64,000 bases of DNA from Auanema rhodensis (GCA_964057225.1 OZ059895.1:12648001-12712000), one strand, 5' to 3'; shown: positions 1 to 10,561, counted from the first letter of the stretch. Made by a program: numbers and translations. The notes: a model not told the origin generated them from the sequence alone.

Positions 1-896
1 TTACTTCCTTTGAAGATGAAAGAGGAAATTTGAGGCCAATCACGTGAACGAGAAATTACGCGGAGAAGATCATGGTGAGGTGAAGTAGATAAACTATAAC
101 CATAAGTTAATCCAATAGATAGGGCTAAGGATTTTTCAGTCGAATTTTCAAACAAATTCCGCCCTGTGAATCGAAGTTTACTCAATTCAGCATAATGATC
201 ATGTTTTTCTGAATGAATACTATCTACTTTATGTGTGTCACCTTTATAATCTCTCCATGTTCCATTTTCATACCAAATTTCTGTCTCTTTGTGTTCACAA
301 TTGATCTCATGTCCTTCAGTGCTCAAATCGTAGCTATCGATAGGAGCAAAGAATAATTGTTTATCGTGTGTTAAAACAGGGGTCTCTGCATAACATTTAT
401 CATTGTAAGAATGATTACGATAAATGAAATGTGGTTCTATTTCCTGACAAGTTGTTATTTTTAAAACATTTCTTCCAACAAATCGGGCAACGATATCATC
501 CCGCTGAAGCATAGCTCGTACTCCTATTGTAGGATGTATACGTAATATAGCTTGCCAGCTTTTTACAGTTTCCATTTGAGATTTACAGATGGTATGAAAC
601 TGTTGATGAAATTCGTCAATTATGGAGAGACGCGCTTTCTCAAACCCATAATTCAACTTATTATCTATTATCGTTTTAGTTTTATGCTCTGATTTGTGGA
701 GAACATTGTCATATACTTCTGCTACATACAACTCTCGACCTCTCTCGTACGCATTAGGGGTAGGAGTTGTTAAACTACGAATTGTAGTTTTGGTGGAAGT
801 TATTGGGGTTACAGTAGTATGCTGTACCATATTTTTATCAGTTGTGATTTGAGTTTTAACCCAACTTATGAATTCTAAAACTTCTGTTTTATTGAA
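1..896 (-). CDS. Glycoprotein-like frame of element A, second part (partial)
   Basis: Open minus-strand frame from 896 to the window edge with no stop; first ATG at 828-830. It is shifted by -1 from the preceding frame, which ends at 875, so the two overlap by about 20 bp. It starts with a short Thr-rich stretch. It then shares a run of positions with the middle of the element C frame at 46560-47160: the pattern WQAIL/WAIL, then HPTIG/NPTIG, then R-M-L and paired Cys residues, and later NLFENSTE against NIFNNLTE. Several N-glycosylation sequons and Cys residues fit an ectodomain. I infer an envelope-like glycoprotein subunit. Whether the shift is programmed or a lesion cannot be told: no classic slippery heptamer is in the overlap. 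Confidence 0.6.
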
Positions 897-3730
897 TTAG
901 GATTTTCCTGTGGGTATTCGATGGACTGTGGAGGAAATCCATAAAATGCTGTACTATTCTTTGTATAAAGGTTGTGATAGTCAGGCAGCTTGGATATAAT
1001 TGCTAAATCTTGCTCTTGGTTGTTTCTAACAGTAGCATCAGCTTTTTGTTGTCGACTGACTTGCATGTCACGAGATATTTGTTCTTTTCCCGATTGTTGT
1101 TGGATCATAAATAACATGCCTTGAGCAGTTGCAATAATTTCAGATTGATTCATATTTCCACTGCGTGGTAATATAGATGGATATAAGGCTCTTGCCAACT
1201 GTTCAATTGATGGAACTGTTTGTGTACCATCAAGAATTGTGGCTTGATATACTACTGCGTGAGCCATTCCTCGAAAGAAATCTTCTATGGTTGTTGTAGA
1301 TTTCATCAAAGATCTTTTTAACCGAGGAACTTCTATACGACGAGCTACTTGAGTGATAAGATCATCCAATTTCATGCTATTAATCACCTGTCTAGTAGCC
1401 AGTTTAATTTCCTCTATACCCATACATTGTAAAATCAAAAGATTGGGGTCTTTGAAATTATTAGACTTTGCCCAGTTAGTTATGTGATCTTTTGTCAATC
1501 CTAAACTAACAATTGTGTCAATGAACAGTGGATTATCTATCGCGAATTGGAGCAAACTCTCATAAGATGATGTAGCTGCATATCTCATATATTTTGCGTA
1601 AAACTTAGTGATAGATGCAGATCCAAAAATGAAAGTAGGTCTTAGAAATGGAAACGCATATGGTTGGGATTTCGCATTAACAAAAAGATAATCATCACTG
1701 AAAGAGCGATGTTTTTGAGGTAATGCATTACGTTTATTTCTGCGTCTATCAGCATTAAGCAAAGTATTGGAAAGATCAAGCAAATTATAAACACGGGGAT
1801 ATGCTGTGAATCGGATAATTGCCTCAGAAGATGATTCAAAAACAGCGAATTCGAAACAAGATTGAACGTGAGCGGATGTGGAATGATTTTGGAGAACAAA
1901 AGCGCTTTCAATAGAGTGAACTAGAAGAATATGATCACCCAACATGGCGGAGAAGGGGCCAAGTTTTTGATAGTGACAGACAACTGATAGGATAGGTGGT
2001 TGCCAGATAACTGCACCTTCACCAGTTGCACAAAACCCTTCATTTCCTTTACAATTATCAGTATTTATAAATAAGTCTGATACAATGTGATCTTCTTTCA
2101 ATCTAGTTATTATCCCTCGCTTCAATACAAATTGTTCAATTTCTACACATTCTTCAGTGGACCAAGAGCGAGTTGGATTATGCTCGTTTAATGGTGTTTC
2201 AAAAACTGAATGCTGTTGGGCATTCATGATTTTATCATTCCACATACGATTTCTATGTGCTCGAACACAATCTTTCTTATCTACTGTTTCAATATGAGAG
2301 AATGTGGTGTTACGATCTCTCAAAAACATGAAATCTCTCACACAGCTTTTATACTTTTTCACATAGCATTTCCATGCTTCCCATGACTCTATCTCAGCCT
2401 TTGGTAGATATATTTCTACCTCAACACTGTGAGCCTTTTCAATTTCTGCCTTATGGCAGCCTGTGACCACAGGAGGTGTTACTAATATACCCCCTTCAGA
2501 TTGAGCGCAAATCTGATATTTTGCCGACCCAAAGGGAAGGCATGAGAGTGCCAATAAAGTCAGGCACAACGTGACCGGTGGCATGAATGGGGTCGCTACG
2601 CTGTATACCCTTGAGTTACCATTCCCATTGGCTGATGGTCTTTGTCTTCTTGGGGAACTAGGCCTAGGGTTCCAAGACGAGCTATTGGCATTTCTGCCAT
2701 TCGCAAATGGGCGGTTTCCCGGGTTAGGACGCCTATTCATATTCCCGTTCTGCGAGTTATTATTATTATAACGTACGGCAGAAGGTCGCTCTCTCTCTCG
2801 CTCATAATCATTAGAGCCATTATTGTGCTGACTCCAGTTATTATTTTTTTTATAATTTTTATAATTTTTATAATTTTTATTATTATTATTATTCCTACTT
2901 CTTTCTCTTTCTTCACTAAAGCTTAATTTATGCTGTAAAGCATTTATGAGCTCCTTCAAGGTGCTGGTGTCTTCATTTCTTTTCATGAAGCTATTTCGAA
3001 CGCCTTCTTCAAACCTAGCTAATTTCTTAGCTTGTTCATAAGTGGCGGGGTTTTTAGTTAAAACCGCAATACCCAGTTCCTCTTTTAAACCATTTAAAAA
3101 TGCCGTTTTCAACATTGGTTCCCGCTCGGGATCCATTGGTGACATTATGGTGCTTGCCATTCTCTCTAATTCCATACTAAAATCAAGAACAGATTTATCT
3201 CCTTGTTGTACTCGATGAATAAGCGCTATGGTGAAATTTTTATCTGTTTTAGGCGCTAAAAGCTCAGTGAGCTGATCCATCAAAACAATCCATGGGCCAT
3301 TAGTTCTTATGCCACTAGGAATACTATTATACAAGGAGAGAGCTGTTTCATTTGATTCCAAAAGAAGAGGCAAAATTAATAGTCTCTCAGGTAAGCTTAG
3401 ATTCATAACATTAAAAAATCTATTTAAAGATTCAACAAAAGAACGAAAGCTACGAGAGCCGTCATACCTGGGACAGAGATGGCAATTCAAAATAGTTGCC
3501 ATATTTCTAGAGGGTGGAGCAACATTAGAATTAGGAGATGGAGAGGTAGGAGTCATTTTTCTTTCAAAAGCTTTAGTTATAGCAGCGGCCCACCGACTTG
3601 GTGATCTATTTCGTACTGTAGTAGGTGCCCGAGGTGTTTCCTCAGTGATGGCCTTTCTGCTTTTATTTCTCGTTCTAATTGTTAGAGAAGAAGAGTGAGA
3701 AGAAGAAGAGGAATCACCTTCTTCTCTCAA
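875..3730 (-). CDS. Gag plus envelope-like glycoprotein fusion, element A
   Basis: 951 codons. Residues about 75-260 look like a retrotransposon Gag capsid region (aromatic and charged helices, ending in a block rich in A-K-K-L-A-R). Residues about 265-375 are basic and Asn/Arg-rich, as in a nucleocapsid tail, but without a CCHC knuckle. From Met383 there is a hydrophobic signal-peptide-like stretch of about 20 residues, then a Cys-rich ectodomain with several N-glycosylation sequons. RRRNKR at 662-667 is a furin-type site. The frame stops at 875-877 and the open frame continues at -1. Fusing Gag directly to a signal-peptide-bearing glycoprotein, ahead of where protease should lie, is unusual: retroviral env normally follows pol. 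The glycoprotein call is inference from composition, not from a family match. Confidence 0.72.
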   Translation of the reverse strand: MREEGDSSSSSHSSSLTIRTRNKSRKAITEETPRAPTTVRNRSPSRWAAAITKAFERKMTPTSPSPNSNVAPPSRNMATILNCHLCPRYDGSRSFRSFVESLNRFFNVMNLSLPERLLILPLLLESNETALSLYNSIPSGIRTNGPWIVLMDQLTELLAPKTDKNFTIALIHRVQQGDKSVLDFSMELERMASTIMSPMDPEREPMLKTAFLNGLKEELGIAVLTKNPATYEQAKKLARFEEGVRNSFMKRNEDTSTLKELINALQHKLSFSEERERSRNNNNNKNYKNYKNYKKNNNWSQHNNGSNDYERERERPSAVRYNNNNSQNGNMNRRPNPGNRPFANGRNANSSSWNPRPSSPRRQRPSANGNGNSRVYSVATPFMPPVTLCLTLLALSCLPFGSAKYQICAQSEGGILVTPPVVTGCHKAEIEKAHSVEVEIYLPKAEIESWEAWKCYVKKYKSCVRDFMFLRDRNTTFSHIETVDKKDCVRAHRNRMWNDKIMNAQQHSVFETPLNEHNPTRSWSTEECVEIEQFVLKRGIITRLKEDHIVSDLFINTDNCKGNEGFCATGEGAVIWQPPILSVVCHYQKLGPFSAMLGDHILLVHSIESAFVLQNHSTSAHVQSCFEFAVFESSSEAIIRFTAYPRVYNLLDLSNTLLNADRRRNKRNALPQKHRSFSDDYLFVNAKSQPYAFPFLRPTFIFGSASITKFYAKYMRYAATSSYESLLQFAIDNPLFIDTIVSLGLTKDHITNWAKSNNFKDPNLLILQCMGIEEIKLATRQVINSMKLDDLITQVARRIEVPRLKRSLMKSTTTIEDFFRGMAHAVVYQATILDGTQTVPSIEQLARALYPSILPRSGNMNQSEIIATAQGMLFMIQQQSGKEQISRDMQVSRQQKADATVRNNQEQDLAIISKLPDYHNLYTKNSTAFYGFPPQSIEYPQENPNSIKQKF

Positions 3731-3991
3731 AAATTCAAAAGGAGAGAGGTAGGTGGATGGAGTATTTAAGTTTTTAGAATTAAATTCAAAAACTGGGCGT
3801 ACCTCTGGTGATCCTTGTTCCTGATCTTTGTTTTCCTCGCTGATGTCCGAGTCCGACAGGTTGGCTGGTGAATACAGTTAGATGAATATAAGAGCGCGTA
3901 CTGGAAGCAACTAGACTCCAGTAAAAACGTTTGTGACAATGGCGTCTGATGAAGGAGGATCGTTGAAGCTTCAAGCTCCGCCTCCAGCCAT
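3731..3991 (-). other. Untranslated leader of element A
   Basis: Sequence between the primer-binding site and the Gag start codon. Short frames here look like chance and I give no gene call. Confidence 0.55.
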
Positions 3992-4005
3992 GTGTCACGA
4001 CACCA
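3992..4005 (-). promoter_or_regulatory. Primer-binding site of element A
   Basis: On the minus strand TGGTGTCGTGACAC lies 2 nt after the LTR end. TGG is the complement of a tRNA CCA tail. I could not name the priming tRNA; it is not the tRNA-Ser of the neighbouring array, whose 3' end would give TGGCGATCAGG. Confidence 0.65.
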
Positions 4006-4007
4006 GA

Positions 4008-5264
4008 TGTTAGCGCTTATGGTAAACAACCATTGACCGTCTGTCGTGATATTTGAATATTATAATCACTTATGTCAGCTTAGAGACAAATAAGGAATCA
4101 CAGATGGTGCCTTAAGCCTGTTTGAAAACTTTTGAATTTTAACAGCTGTTATTGACTACACATATCGAACAGCTGGTACGCGTGGGCCAACTATTTGAAT
4201 GTGAGTAAGCTTAAAGTAAACAAAAATGTCTCATCTCGTATATTAAGTTCAATTTTATAAAGTTTATTAAGATTTGTAGAAAGAATTTCAAAATAAATCT
4301 TAATTAAGATAATTTTTAATTTAATTTCAAAAGATTTAGAAGGTAATTTAAGATTGATATAGGAATTTAAATTCAGTAATCTGTCAATAATATAGGAAAA
4401 CGGAAACGTTGGCAGACGTAGAGTGGACTTGGGTGGGTAGGAATTTAAATATTCTTATTATCTCTGAACTAATAAGAAAAGAGTTAACAGGAGTAGAACC
4501 CTGATGAACCCTTGGATGTGAATCAAAATCAAAAAATCGTAAATAAAATTATCCCAACAGCCTCCAGCTTCCAAACAACTCAGCTAAAAAGTGAGCTCTG
4601 TTGCCACACTGGACATTCACATCATAAAGTAATGAATCAAAATAGCACGCGCGTGCATAACAAAAAGGTAACGCTCGTCAAAACTATTGTCTGATAGTTT
4701 CCCCAAACGTCTCAGACACCTCCCAGTTTTCGTTGAGCGGAGGAGAAGTGGTAGCCAAAATAATTTTTGGGGAAATCATGGTGCACGGCTCGGTTACTCC
4801 TCACTGTTGGGTAATTAAGTCCAAAAGTCTCGTAAACTTGATGTCAATAAATTAACAGTAAAGTAAGCAAGGTGGAACCTCCACGTTACATATTGTTTCT
4901 TCCCGTCTTTTCATGGTCGGAAGATATATGTACTTCTACCTTGTTCCTTAGGTAGGCAGACCCGAACGTCCCGATTTCCTTATTAAGACAAATACTTAAA
5001 GAGAAAAGGATTCATTATCAGATAACAAGGAAATACAATATATGAATTACATTAAGAAAGAATATAAAGAGATATAATAAAGTATTAAATAGAGTATATA
5101 TATAGATGATATAGAGATGAGACTCACATGACTATAAGACAACCTATCTGGGTTAGGCCAGAAGCAAGAGTGCCATGTGTGTCCCATGTTGTAGGCGGGG
5201 CTTGTTCAGGCTCCCGCTATTTGAATAGCGCGCACATGTTTACCATGTGCTTGCAGATGTGACA
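4008..5264 (-). repeat. 5' LTR of element A
   Basis: 1257 bp, beginning TGTTA and ending TGACA on the plus strand, so TG...CA with an imperfect terminal inverted repeat (TGTTA against TGTCA). The lower edge is fixed by the primer-binding site 2 nt away, the upper edge by the switch to tRNA-array sequence at 5265. An AT-rich stretch with a TATATATA run near 5093-5103 could be the promoter. No gene seen inside. Confidence 0.75.
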
Positions 5265-5273
5265 AAACCCTGT

Positions 5274-5355
5274 GATCAGGTGGCCGAGTGGTTAAGGCGA
5301 TGGACTGCTAATCTATTGGGGTTTCCCCGCGTGAGTTCGAATCTCATCCTGATCG
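5274..5355 (+). tRNA. tRNA-Ser(GCT), unit 1
   Basis: 82-nt type II tRNA. Acceptor GATCAGG pairs with CCTGATC, discriminator G; the loop CTGCTAA gives anticodon GCT (codons AGC/AGU); a long variable arm GGGG-TTT-CCCC is typical of Ser; the T loop is TTCGAAT. A box around TGGCCGAGTGG and B box around GAGTTCGAATC are in place. This copy has C41>T, giving a G29-U41 wobble. The same description applies to all units below except where noted. Confidence 0.92.
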
Positions 5356-5521
5356 TTAGTTTTGTTTTTTATCACATCGGATGCTCCATTCAAACTATCA
5401 TTTTCTAAATAAAGCCAAGCCACCTGATTTAATAGAAAGACTTTATTATTCATTTGTTGACGTTATTTATTCTCACAATAATTTCTTTGTTTAAGTAAGA
5501 GTATTCTTGGAAAAACCCTGT

Positions 5522-5603
5522 GATCAGGTGGCCGAGTGGTTAAGGCGATGGACTGCTAATCCATTGGGGTTTCCCCGCGTGAGTTCGAATCTCATCCTGA
5601 TCG
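5522..5603 (+). tRNA. tRNA-Ser(GCT), unit 2
   Basis: Consensus sequence. Confidence 0.95.
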
Positions 5604-5769
5604 TTAGTTTAGTTTTTTATCACATCGGATGCTCCATTCAAACTATCATTTTCTAAATAAAGCCAAGCCACCTGATTTAATAGAAAGATTTTATTATTCA
5701 TTTGTTGACGTTATTTATTCTCACAATAATTTCTTTGTTTAAGTAAGAGTATTCTTGGAAAAACCCTGT

Positions 5770-5851
5770 GATCAGGTGGCCGAGTGGTTGAGGCGATGGA
5801 CTGCTAATCCATTGGGGTTTCCCCGCGTGAGTTCGAATCTCATCCTGATCG
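5770..5851 (+). tRNA. tRNA-Ser(GCT), unit 3
   Basis: A21>G in the D loop. Confidence 0.93.
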
Positions 5852-6017
5852 TTAATTTTGTTTTTTATCACAACGGAGGCTCCATTCAAACTATCCTTTT
5901 CTAAATAAAGCCAAGCCACCTGATTTAATAGAAAGATTTTATTATTCATTTGTTGACGTTATTTATTCTCACAATAATTTCTTTGTTTAAGTAAGAGTAT
6001 TCTTGGAAAAACCCTGT

Positions 6018-6099
6018 GATCAGGTGGCCGAGTGGTTAAGGCGATAGACTGCTAATCCATTGGGGTTTCCCCGCGTGAGTTCGAATCTCATCCTGATCG
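6018..6099 (+). tRNA. tRNA-Ser(GCT), unit 4
   Basis: G29>A: A-C mismatch in the anticodon stem. Confidence 0.88.
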
Positions 6100-6265
6100 T
6101 TAGTTTTGTTTTTTATGACAACGGATGCTCCATTCAAACTATCATTTTCTAAATAAAGCCAAGCCACCTGATTTAATAGGAAGACTATATTATTCATTTG
6201 TTGATGTTATTTATTCTCACAATAGTTTCTTTGTTTATGTAAGAGTATTCTTGGAAAAACCCTGT

Positions 6266-6347
6266 GATCAGGTGGCCGAGTGGTTGAGGCGATGGACTGC
6301 TAATCCATTGGGGTTTCCCCGCGTGAGTTCGAATCTCATCCTGATCG
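6266..6347 (+). tRNA. tRNA-Ser(GCT), unit 5
   Basis: A21>G. Confidence 0.93.
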
Positions 6348-6513
6348 TTAGTTTTGTTTTTTATCACATCGGATGCTCCATTCAAACTATCATTTTCTAA
6401 ATAAAGCCAAGCCACCTGATTTAATAGAAAGACTTTATTATTCATTTGTTGACGTTATTTATTCTCACAATAATTTCTTTGTTTAAGTAAGAGTATTCTT
6501 GGAAAAACCCTGT

Positions 6514-6595
6514 GATCAGGTGGCCGAGTGGTTAAGGCGATGGACTGCTAATCCATTGGGGTTTCCCCGCGTGAGTTCTAATCTCATCCTGATCG
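6514..6595 (+). tRNA. tRNA-Ser(GCT), unit 6, T-loop variant
   Basis: G66>T turns the T loop into TTCTAAT and alters the B box; probably weak or inactive. Confidence 0.75.
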
Positions 6596-6761
6596 TTAGT
6601 TTTGTTTTTTATGACAACGGATGCTCCATTCAAACTATCATTTTCTAAATAAAGCCAAGCCACCTGATTTAATAGGAAGACTTTATTATTCATTTGTTGA
6701 CGTTATTTATTCTCACAATAATTTCTTTGTTTAAGTAAGAGTATTCTTGGAAAAACCCTGT

Positions 6762-6843
6762 GATCAGGTGGCCGAGTGGTTAAGGCGATGGACTGCTAAT
6801 CCATTGGGGTTTCCCCGCGTGAGTTCGAATCTCATCCTGATCG
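6762..6843 (+). tRNA. tRNA-Ser(GCT), unit 7
   Basis: Consensus. Confidence 0.95.
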
Positions 6844-7009
6844 TTAGTTTTGTTTTTTATCACAACGGACGCTCCATTCAAACTATCATTTTCTAAATAA
6901 AGCCAAGCCACCTGATTCAATAGAAAGACTTTATTATTCATTTGTTGACGTTATTTATTCTCACAATAATTTCTTTGTTTAAGTAAGAGTATTCTTGGAA
7001 AAACCCTGT

Positions 7010-7091
7010 GATCAGGTGGCCGAGTGGTTAAGGCGATGGACTGCTAATCCATTGGGGTTTCCCCGCGTGAGTTCGAATCTCATCCTGATCG
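7010..7091 (+). tRNA. tRNA-Ser(GCT), unit 8
   Basis: Consensus; 3' flank reads GTTAGTCTTG. Confidence 0.95.
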
Positions 7092-7257
7092 TTAGTCTTG
7101 TTTTTTATGACAACGGATGCTCCATTCAGACTATCATTTTCTAAATAAAGCCAAGCCACCTGATTTAATAGGAAGACTTTTTTATTTGTTTGTTGACGAT
7201 ATTTGTTGTCACAATAATTTCTTTGTTTAAGTAAGAGTATTCTTGGAAAAACCCTTT

Positions 7258-7339
7258 GATCAGGTGGCCGAGTGGTTAAGGCGATGGACTGCTAATCCAT
7301 TGGGGTTTCCCCGCGTGAGTTCGAATCTCATCCTGATCG
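7258..7339 (+). tRNA. tRNA-Ser(GCT), unit 9
   Basis: Consensus; 5' flank CCCTTT instead of CCCTGT. Confidence 0.95.
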
Positions 7340-7505
7340 TTAGTTTTGTTTTTTATGACAACGGATGCTCCATTCAAACTATCATTTTCTAAATAAAGCC
7401 AAGCCACCTGATTTAATAGGAAGAATTTATTATTTATTTGTTGAAATTGTTTATTCTCACAATAATTTCTTTGTTTAAGTAAGAGTATTCTTGGAAAAAC
7501 CCTGT

Positions 7506-7587
7506 GATCAGGTGGCCGAGTGGTTAAGGCGATGGACTGCTAATCCATTGGGGTTTCCCCGCGTGAGTTCTAATCTCATCCTGATCG
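7506..7587 (+). tRNA. tRNA-Ser(GCT), unit 10, T-loop variant
   Basis: G66>T as in unit 6; the terminator is an unbroken T9 run and the unit is 2 bp short. Confidence 0.75.
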
Positions 7588-7751
7588 TTAGTTTTTTTTT
7601 ATGACAACGGATGCTCTATTCAAACTATCATTTTCTAAATAAAGCCAAGCCACCTGATTTAACAGGAAGACTTTCTTATTTGTTTGTTGACGATATTTGT
7701 TGTCACAATAATTTCTTTGTTTAAGTAAGAGTATTCTTGGAAAAACCCTGT

Positions 7752-7833
7752 GATCAGGTGGCCGAGTGGTTAAGGCGATGGACTGCTAATCCATTGGGGT
7801 TTCCCCGCGTGAGTTCGAATCTCATCCTGATCG
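7752..7833 (+). tRNA. tRNA-Ser(GCT), unit 11
   Basis: Consensus. Confidence 0.95.
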
Positions 7834-7999
7834 TTAGTTTTGTTTTTTATGACAACGGATGCTCCATTCAAACTATCATTTTCTAAATAAAGCCAAGCCA
7901 CCTGATTTAACAGGAAGACTTTCTTATTTGTTTGTTGACGATATTTGTTGTCACAATAATTTCTTTGTTTAAGTAAGAGTATTCTTGGAAAAACCCTGT

Positions 8000-8081
8000 G
8001 ATCAGGTGGCCGAGTGGTTAAGGCGATAGACTGCTAATCCATTGGGGTTTCCCCGCGTGAGTTCGAATCTCATCCTGATCG
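8000..8081 (+). tRNA. tRNA-Ser(GCT), unit 12
   Basis: G29>A. Confidence 0.88.
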
Positions 8082-8247
8082 TTAGTTTTGTTTTTTATGA
8101 CAACGGATGCTCCATTCAAACTATCATTTTCTAAATAAAGCCAAGCCACCTGATTTAATAGGAAGACTATATTATTCATTTGTTGACGTTATTTATTCTC
8201 ACAATAATTTCTTTGTTTATGTAAGAGTATTCTTGGAAAAACCCTGT

Positions 8248-8329
8248 GATCAGGTGGCCAAGTGGTTAAGGCGATGGACTGCTAATCCATTGGGGTTTCC
8301 CCGCGTGAGTTCGAATCTCATCCTGATCG
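8248..8329 (+). tRNA. tRNA-Ser(GCT), unit 13
   Basis: G13>A in the D arm and A box. Confidence 0.88.
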
Positions 8330-8495
8330 TTAGTTTTGTTTTTTATGACAACGGATGCTCCATTCAAACTATCATTTTCTAAATAAAGCCAAGCCACCTG
8401 ATTTAATAGGAAGACTATATTATTCATTTGTTGATGTTATTTATTCTCACAATAGTTTCTTTGTTTATGTAAGAGTATTCTTGGAAAAACCCTGT

Positions 8496-8577
8496 GATCA
8501 GGTGGCCGAGTGGTTAAGGCGATGGACTGCTAATCCATTGGGGTTTCCCCGCCTGAGTTCGAATCTCATCCTGATCG
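8496..8577 (+). tRNA. tRNA-Ser(GCT), unit 14
   Basis: G58>C at the base of the T stem. Confidence 0.88.
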
Positions 8578-8743
8578 TTAGTCTTGTTTTTTATGACAAC
8601 GGATGCTCCATTCAGACTATCATTTTCTAAATAAAGCCAAGCCACCTGATTTAATAGGAAGACTTTTTTATTTGTTTGTTGACGATATTTGTTGTCACAA
8701 TAATTTCTTTGTTTAAGTAAGAGTATTCTTGGAAAAACCCTTT

Positions 8744-8825
8744 GATCAGGTGGCCGAGTGGTTAAGGCGATGGACTGCTAATCCATTGGGGTTTCCCCGC
8801 GTGAGTTCGAATCTCATCCTGATCG
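8744..8825 (+). tRNA. tRNA-Ser(GCT), unit 15
   Basis: Consensus; 5' flank CCCTTT. Confidence 0.95.
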
Positions 8826-8991
8826 TTAGTTTTGTTTTTTATGACAACGGATGCTCCATTCAAACTATCATTTTCTAAATAAAGCCAAGCCACCTGATTT
8901 AATAGGAAGAATTTATTATTTATTTGTTGAAATTGTTTATTCTCACAATAATTTCTTTGTTTAAGTAAGAGTATTCTTGGAAAAACCCTGT

Positions 8992-9073
8992 GATCAGGTG
9001 GCCGAGTGGTTAAGGCGATGGACTGCTAATCCATTGGGGTTTCCCCGCGTGAGTTCGAATCTCATCCTGATCG
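8992..9073 (+). tRNA. tRNA-Ser(GCT), unit 16
   Basis: Consensus. Confidence 0.95.
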
Positions 9074-9239
9074 TTAGTTTTGTTTTTTATGACAACGGAT
9101 GCTCCATTCAAACTATCATTTTCTGAATAAAGCCAAGCCACCTGATTTAATAGGAAGACTTTATTATTCATTTGTTGACGTTATTTATTCTCACAATAAT
9201 TTCTTTGTTTAAGTAAGAGTATTCTTGGAAAAACCCTGT

Positions 9240-9321
9240 GATCAGGTGGCCGAGTGGTTAAGGCGATGGACTGCTAATCCATTGGGGTTTCCCCGCGTGA
9301 GTTCGAATCTCATCCTGATCG
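9240..9321 (+). tRNA. tRNA-Ser(GCT), unit 17
   Basis: Consensus. Confidence 0.95.
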
Positions 9322-9487
9322 TTAATTTTGTTTTTTATCACAACGGACGCTCCATTCAAACTATCATTTTCTAAATAAAGCCAAGCCACCTGATTTAATA
9401 GGAAGACTATATTATTCATTTGTTGACGTTATTTATTCTCACAATAATTTCTTTGTTTATGTAAGAGTATTCTTGGAAAAACCCTGT

Positions 9488-9569
9488 GATCAGGTGGCCG
9501 AGTGGTTAAGGCGATAGACTGCTAATCCATTGGGGTTTCCCCGCGTGAGTTCGAATCTCATCCTGATCG
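9488..9569 (+). tRNA. tRNA-Ser(GCT), unit 18
   Basis: G29>A. Confidence 0.88.
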
Positions 9570-9735
9570 TTAGTTTTGTTTTTTATGACAACGGATGCTC
9601 CATTCAAACTATCATTTTCTAAATAAAGCCAAGCCACCTGATTTAACAGGAAGACTTTCTTATTTGTTTGTTGACGATATTTGTTGTCACAATAATTTCT
9701 TTGTTTAAGTAAGAGTATTCTTGGAAAAACCCTGT

Positions 9736-9817
9736 GATCAGGTGGCCGAGTGGTTAAGGCGATGGACTGCTAATCCATTGGGGTTTCCCCGCGTGAGTTC
9801 GAATCTCATCCTGATCG
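9736..9817 (+). tRNA. tRNA-Ser(GCT), unit 19
   Basis: Consensus. Confidence 0.95.
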
Positions 9818-9983
9818 TTAATTTTGTTTTTTATCACAACGGACGCTCCATTCAAACTATCATTTTCTAAATAAAGCCAAGCCACCTGATTTAATAGGAA
9901 GACTATATTATTCATTTGTTGACGTTATTTATTCTCACAATAATTTCTTTGTTTAAGTAAGAGTATTCTTGGAAAAACCCTGT

Positions 9984-10065
9984 GATCAGGTGGCCGAGTG
10001 GTTAAGGCGATGGACTGCTAATCCATTGGGGTTTCCCCGCGTGAGTTCGAATCTCATCCTGATCG
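9984..10065 (+). tRNA. tRNA-Ser(GCT), unit 20
   Basis: Consensus. Confidence 0.95.
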
Positions 10066-10231
10066 TTAGTTTTGTTTTTTATGACAACGGATGCTCCATT
10101 CAAACTATCATTTTCTAAATAAAGCCAAGCCACCTGATTTAACAGGAAGACTTTCTTATTTGTTTGTTGACGATATTTGTTGTCACAATAATTTCTTTGT
10201 TTAAGTAAGAGTATTCTTGGAAAAACCCTGT

Positions 10232-10313
10232 GATCAGGTGGCCGAGTGGTTAAGGCGATAGACTGCTAATCCATTGGGGTTTCCCCGCGTGAGTTCGAAT
10301 CTCATCCTGATCG
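10232..10313 (+). tRNA. tRNA-Ser(GCT), unit 21
   Basis: G29>A. Confidence 0.88.
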
Positions 10314-10479
10314 TTAGTTTTGTTTTTTATGACAACGGATGCTCCATTCAAACTATCATTTTCTAAATAAAGCCAAGCCACCTGATTTAATAGGAAGACT
10401 ATATTATTCATTTGTTGACGTTATTTATTCTCACAATAATTTCTTTGTTTATGTAAGAGTATTCTTGGAAAAACCCTGT

Positions 10480-10561
10480 GATCAGGTGGCCAAGTGGTTA
10501 AGGCGATGGACTGCTAATCCATTGGGGTTTCCCCGCGTGAGTTCGAATCTCATCCTGATCG
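10480..10561 (+). tRNA. tRNA-Ser(GCT), unit 22
   Basis: G13>A; duplicate partner of unit 13. Confidence 0.88.

Larger units (their letters stand above)
1..5264 (-). mobile_element. Element A: LTR retrotransposon (Gypsy-like) with glycoprotein, 5' part only
   Basis: Minus-strand element that runs off the left edge of the window. Reading from high to low coordinates it has a 5' LTR (4008-5264), a primer-binding site (3992-4005), a leader, a Gag-plus-glycoprotein frame (875-3730) and a second glycoprotein frame shifted by -1 (1-896). Protease, RT, RNase H and integrase are not in view, so the family call rests on the similarity of the second glycoprotein frame to the one in element C (45617-48511), whose pol is clearly Gypsy-type. 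The 5' LTR edge lies 9 bp before the first tRNA gene of the array. The 3' LTR and target-site duplication cannot be checked. Confidence 0.8.

Noticed and set aside
3766..4029. Short minus-strand ORFs between Gag and LTR of element A
   Set aside because: They cross the primer-binding site and LTR edge and show no protein-like features.
4512..4694. 60-codon ORF inside the element A LTR
   Set aside because: Short, no motif, inside an LTR.
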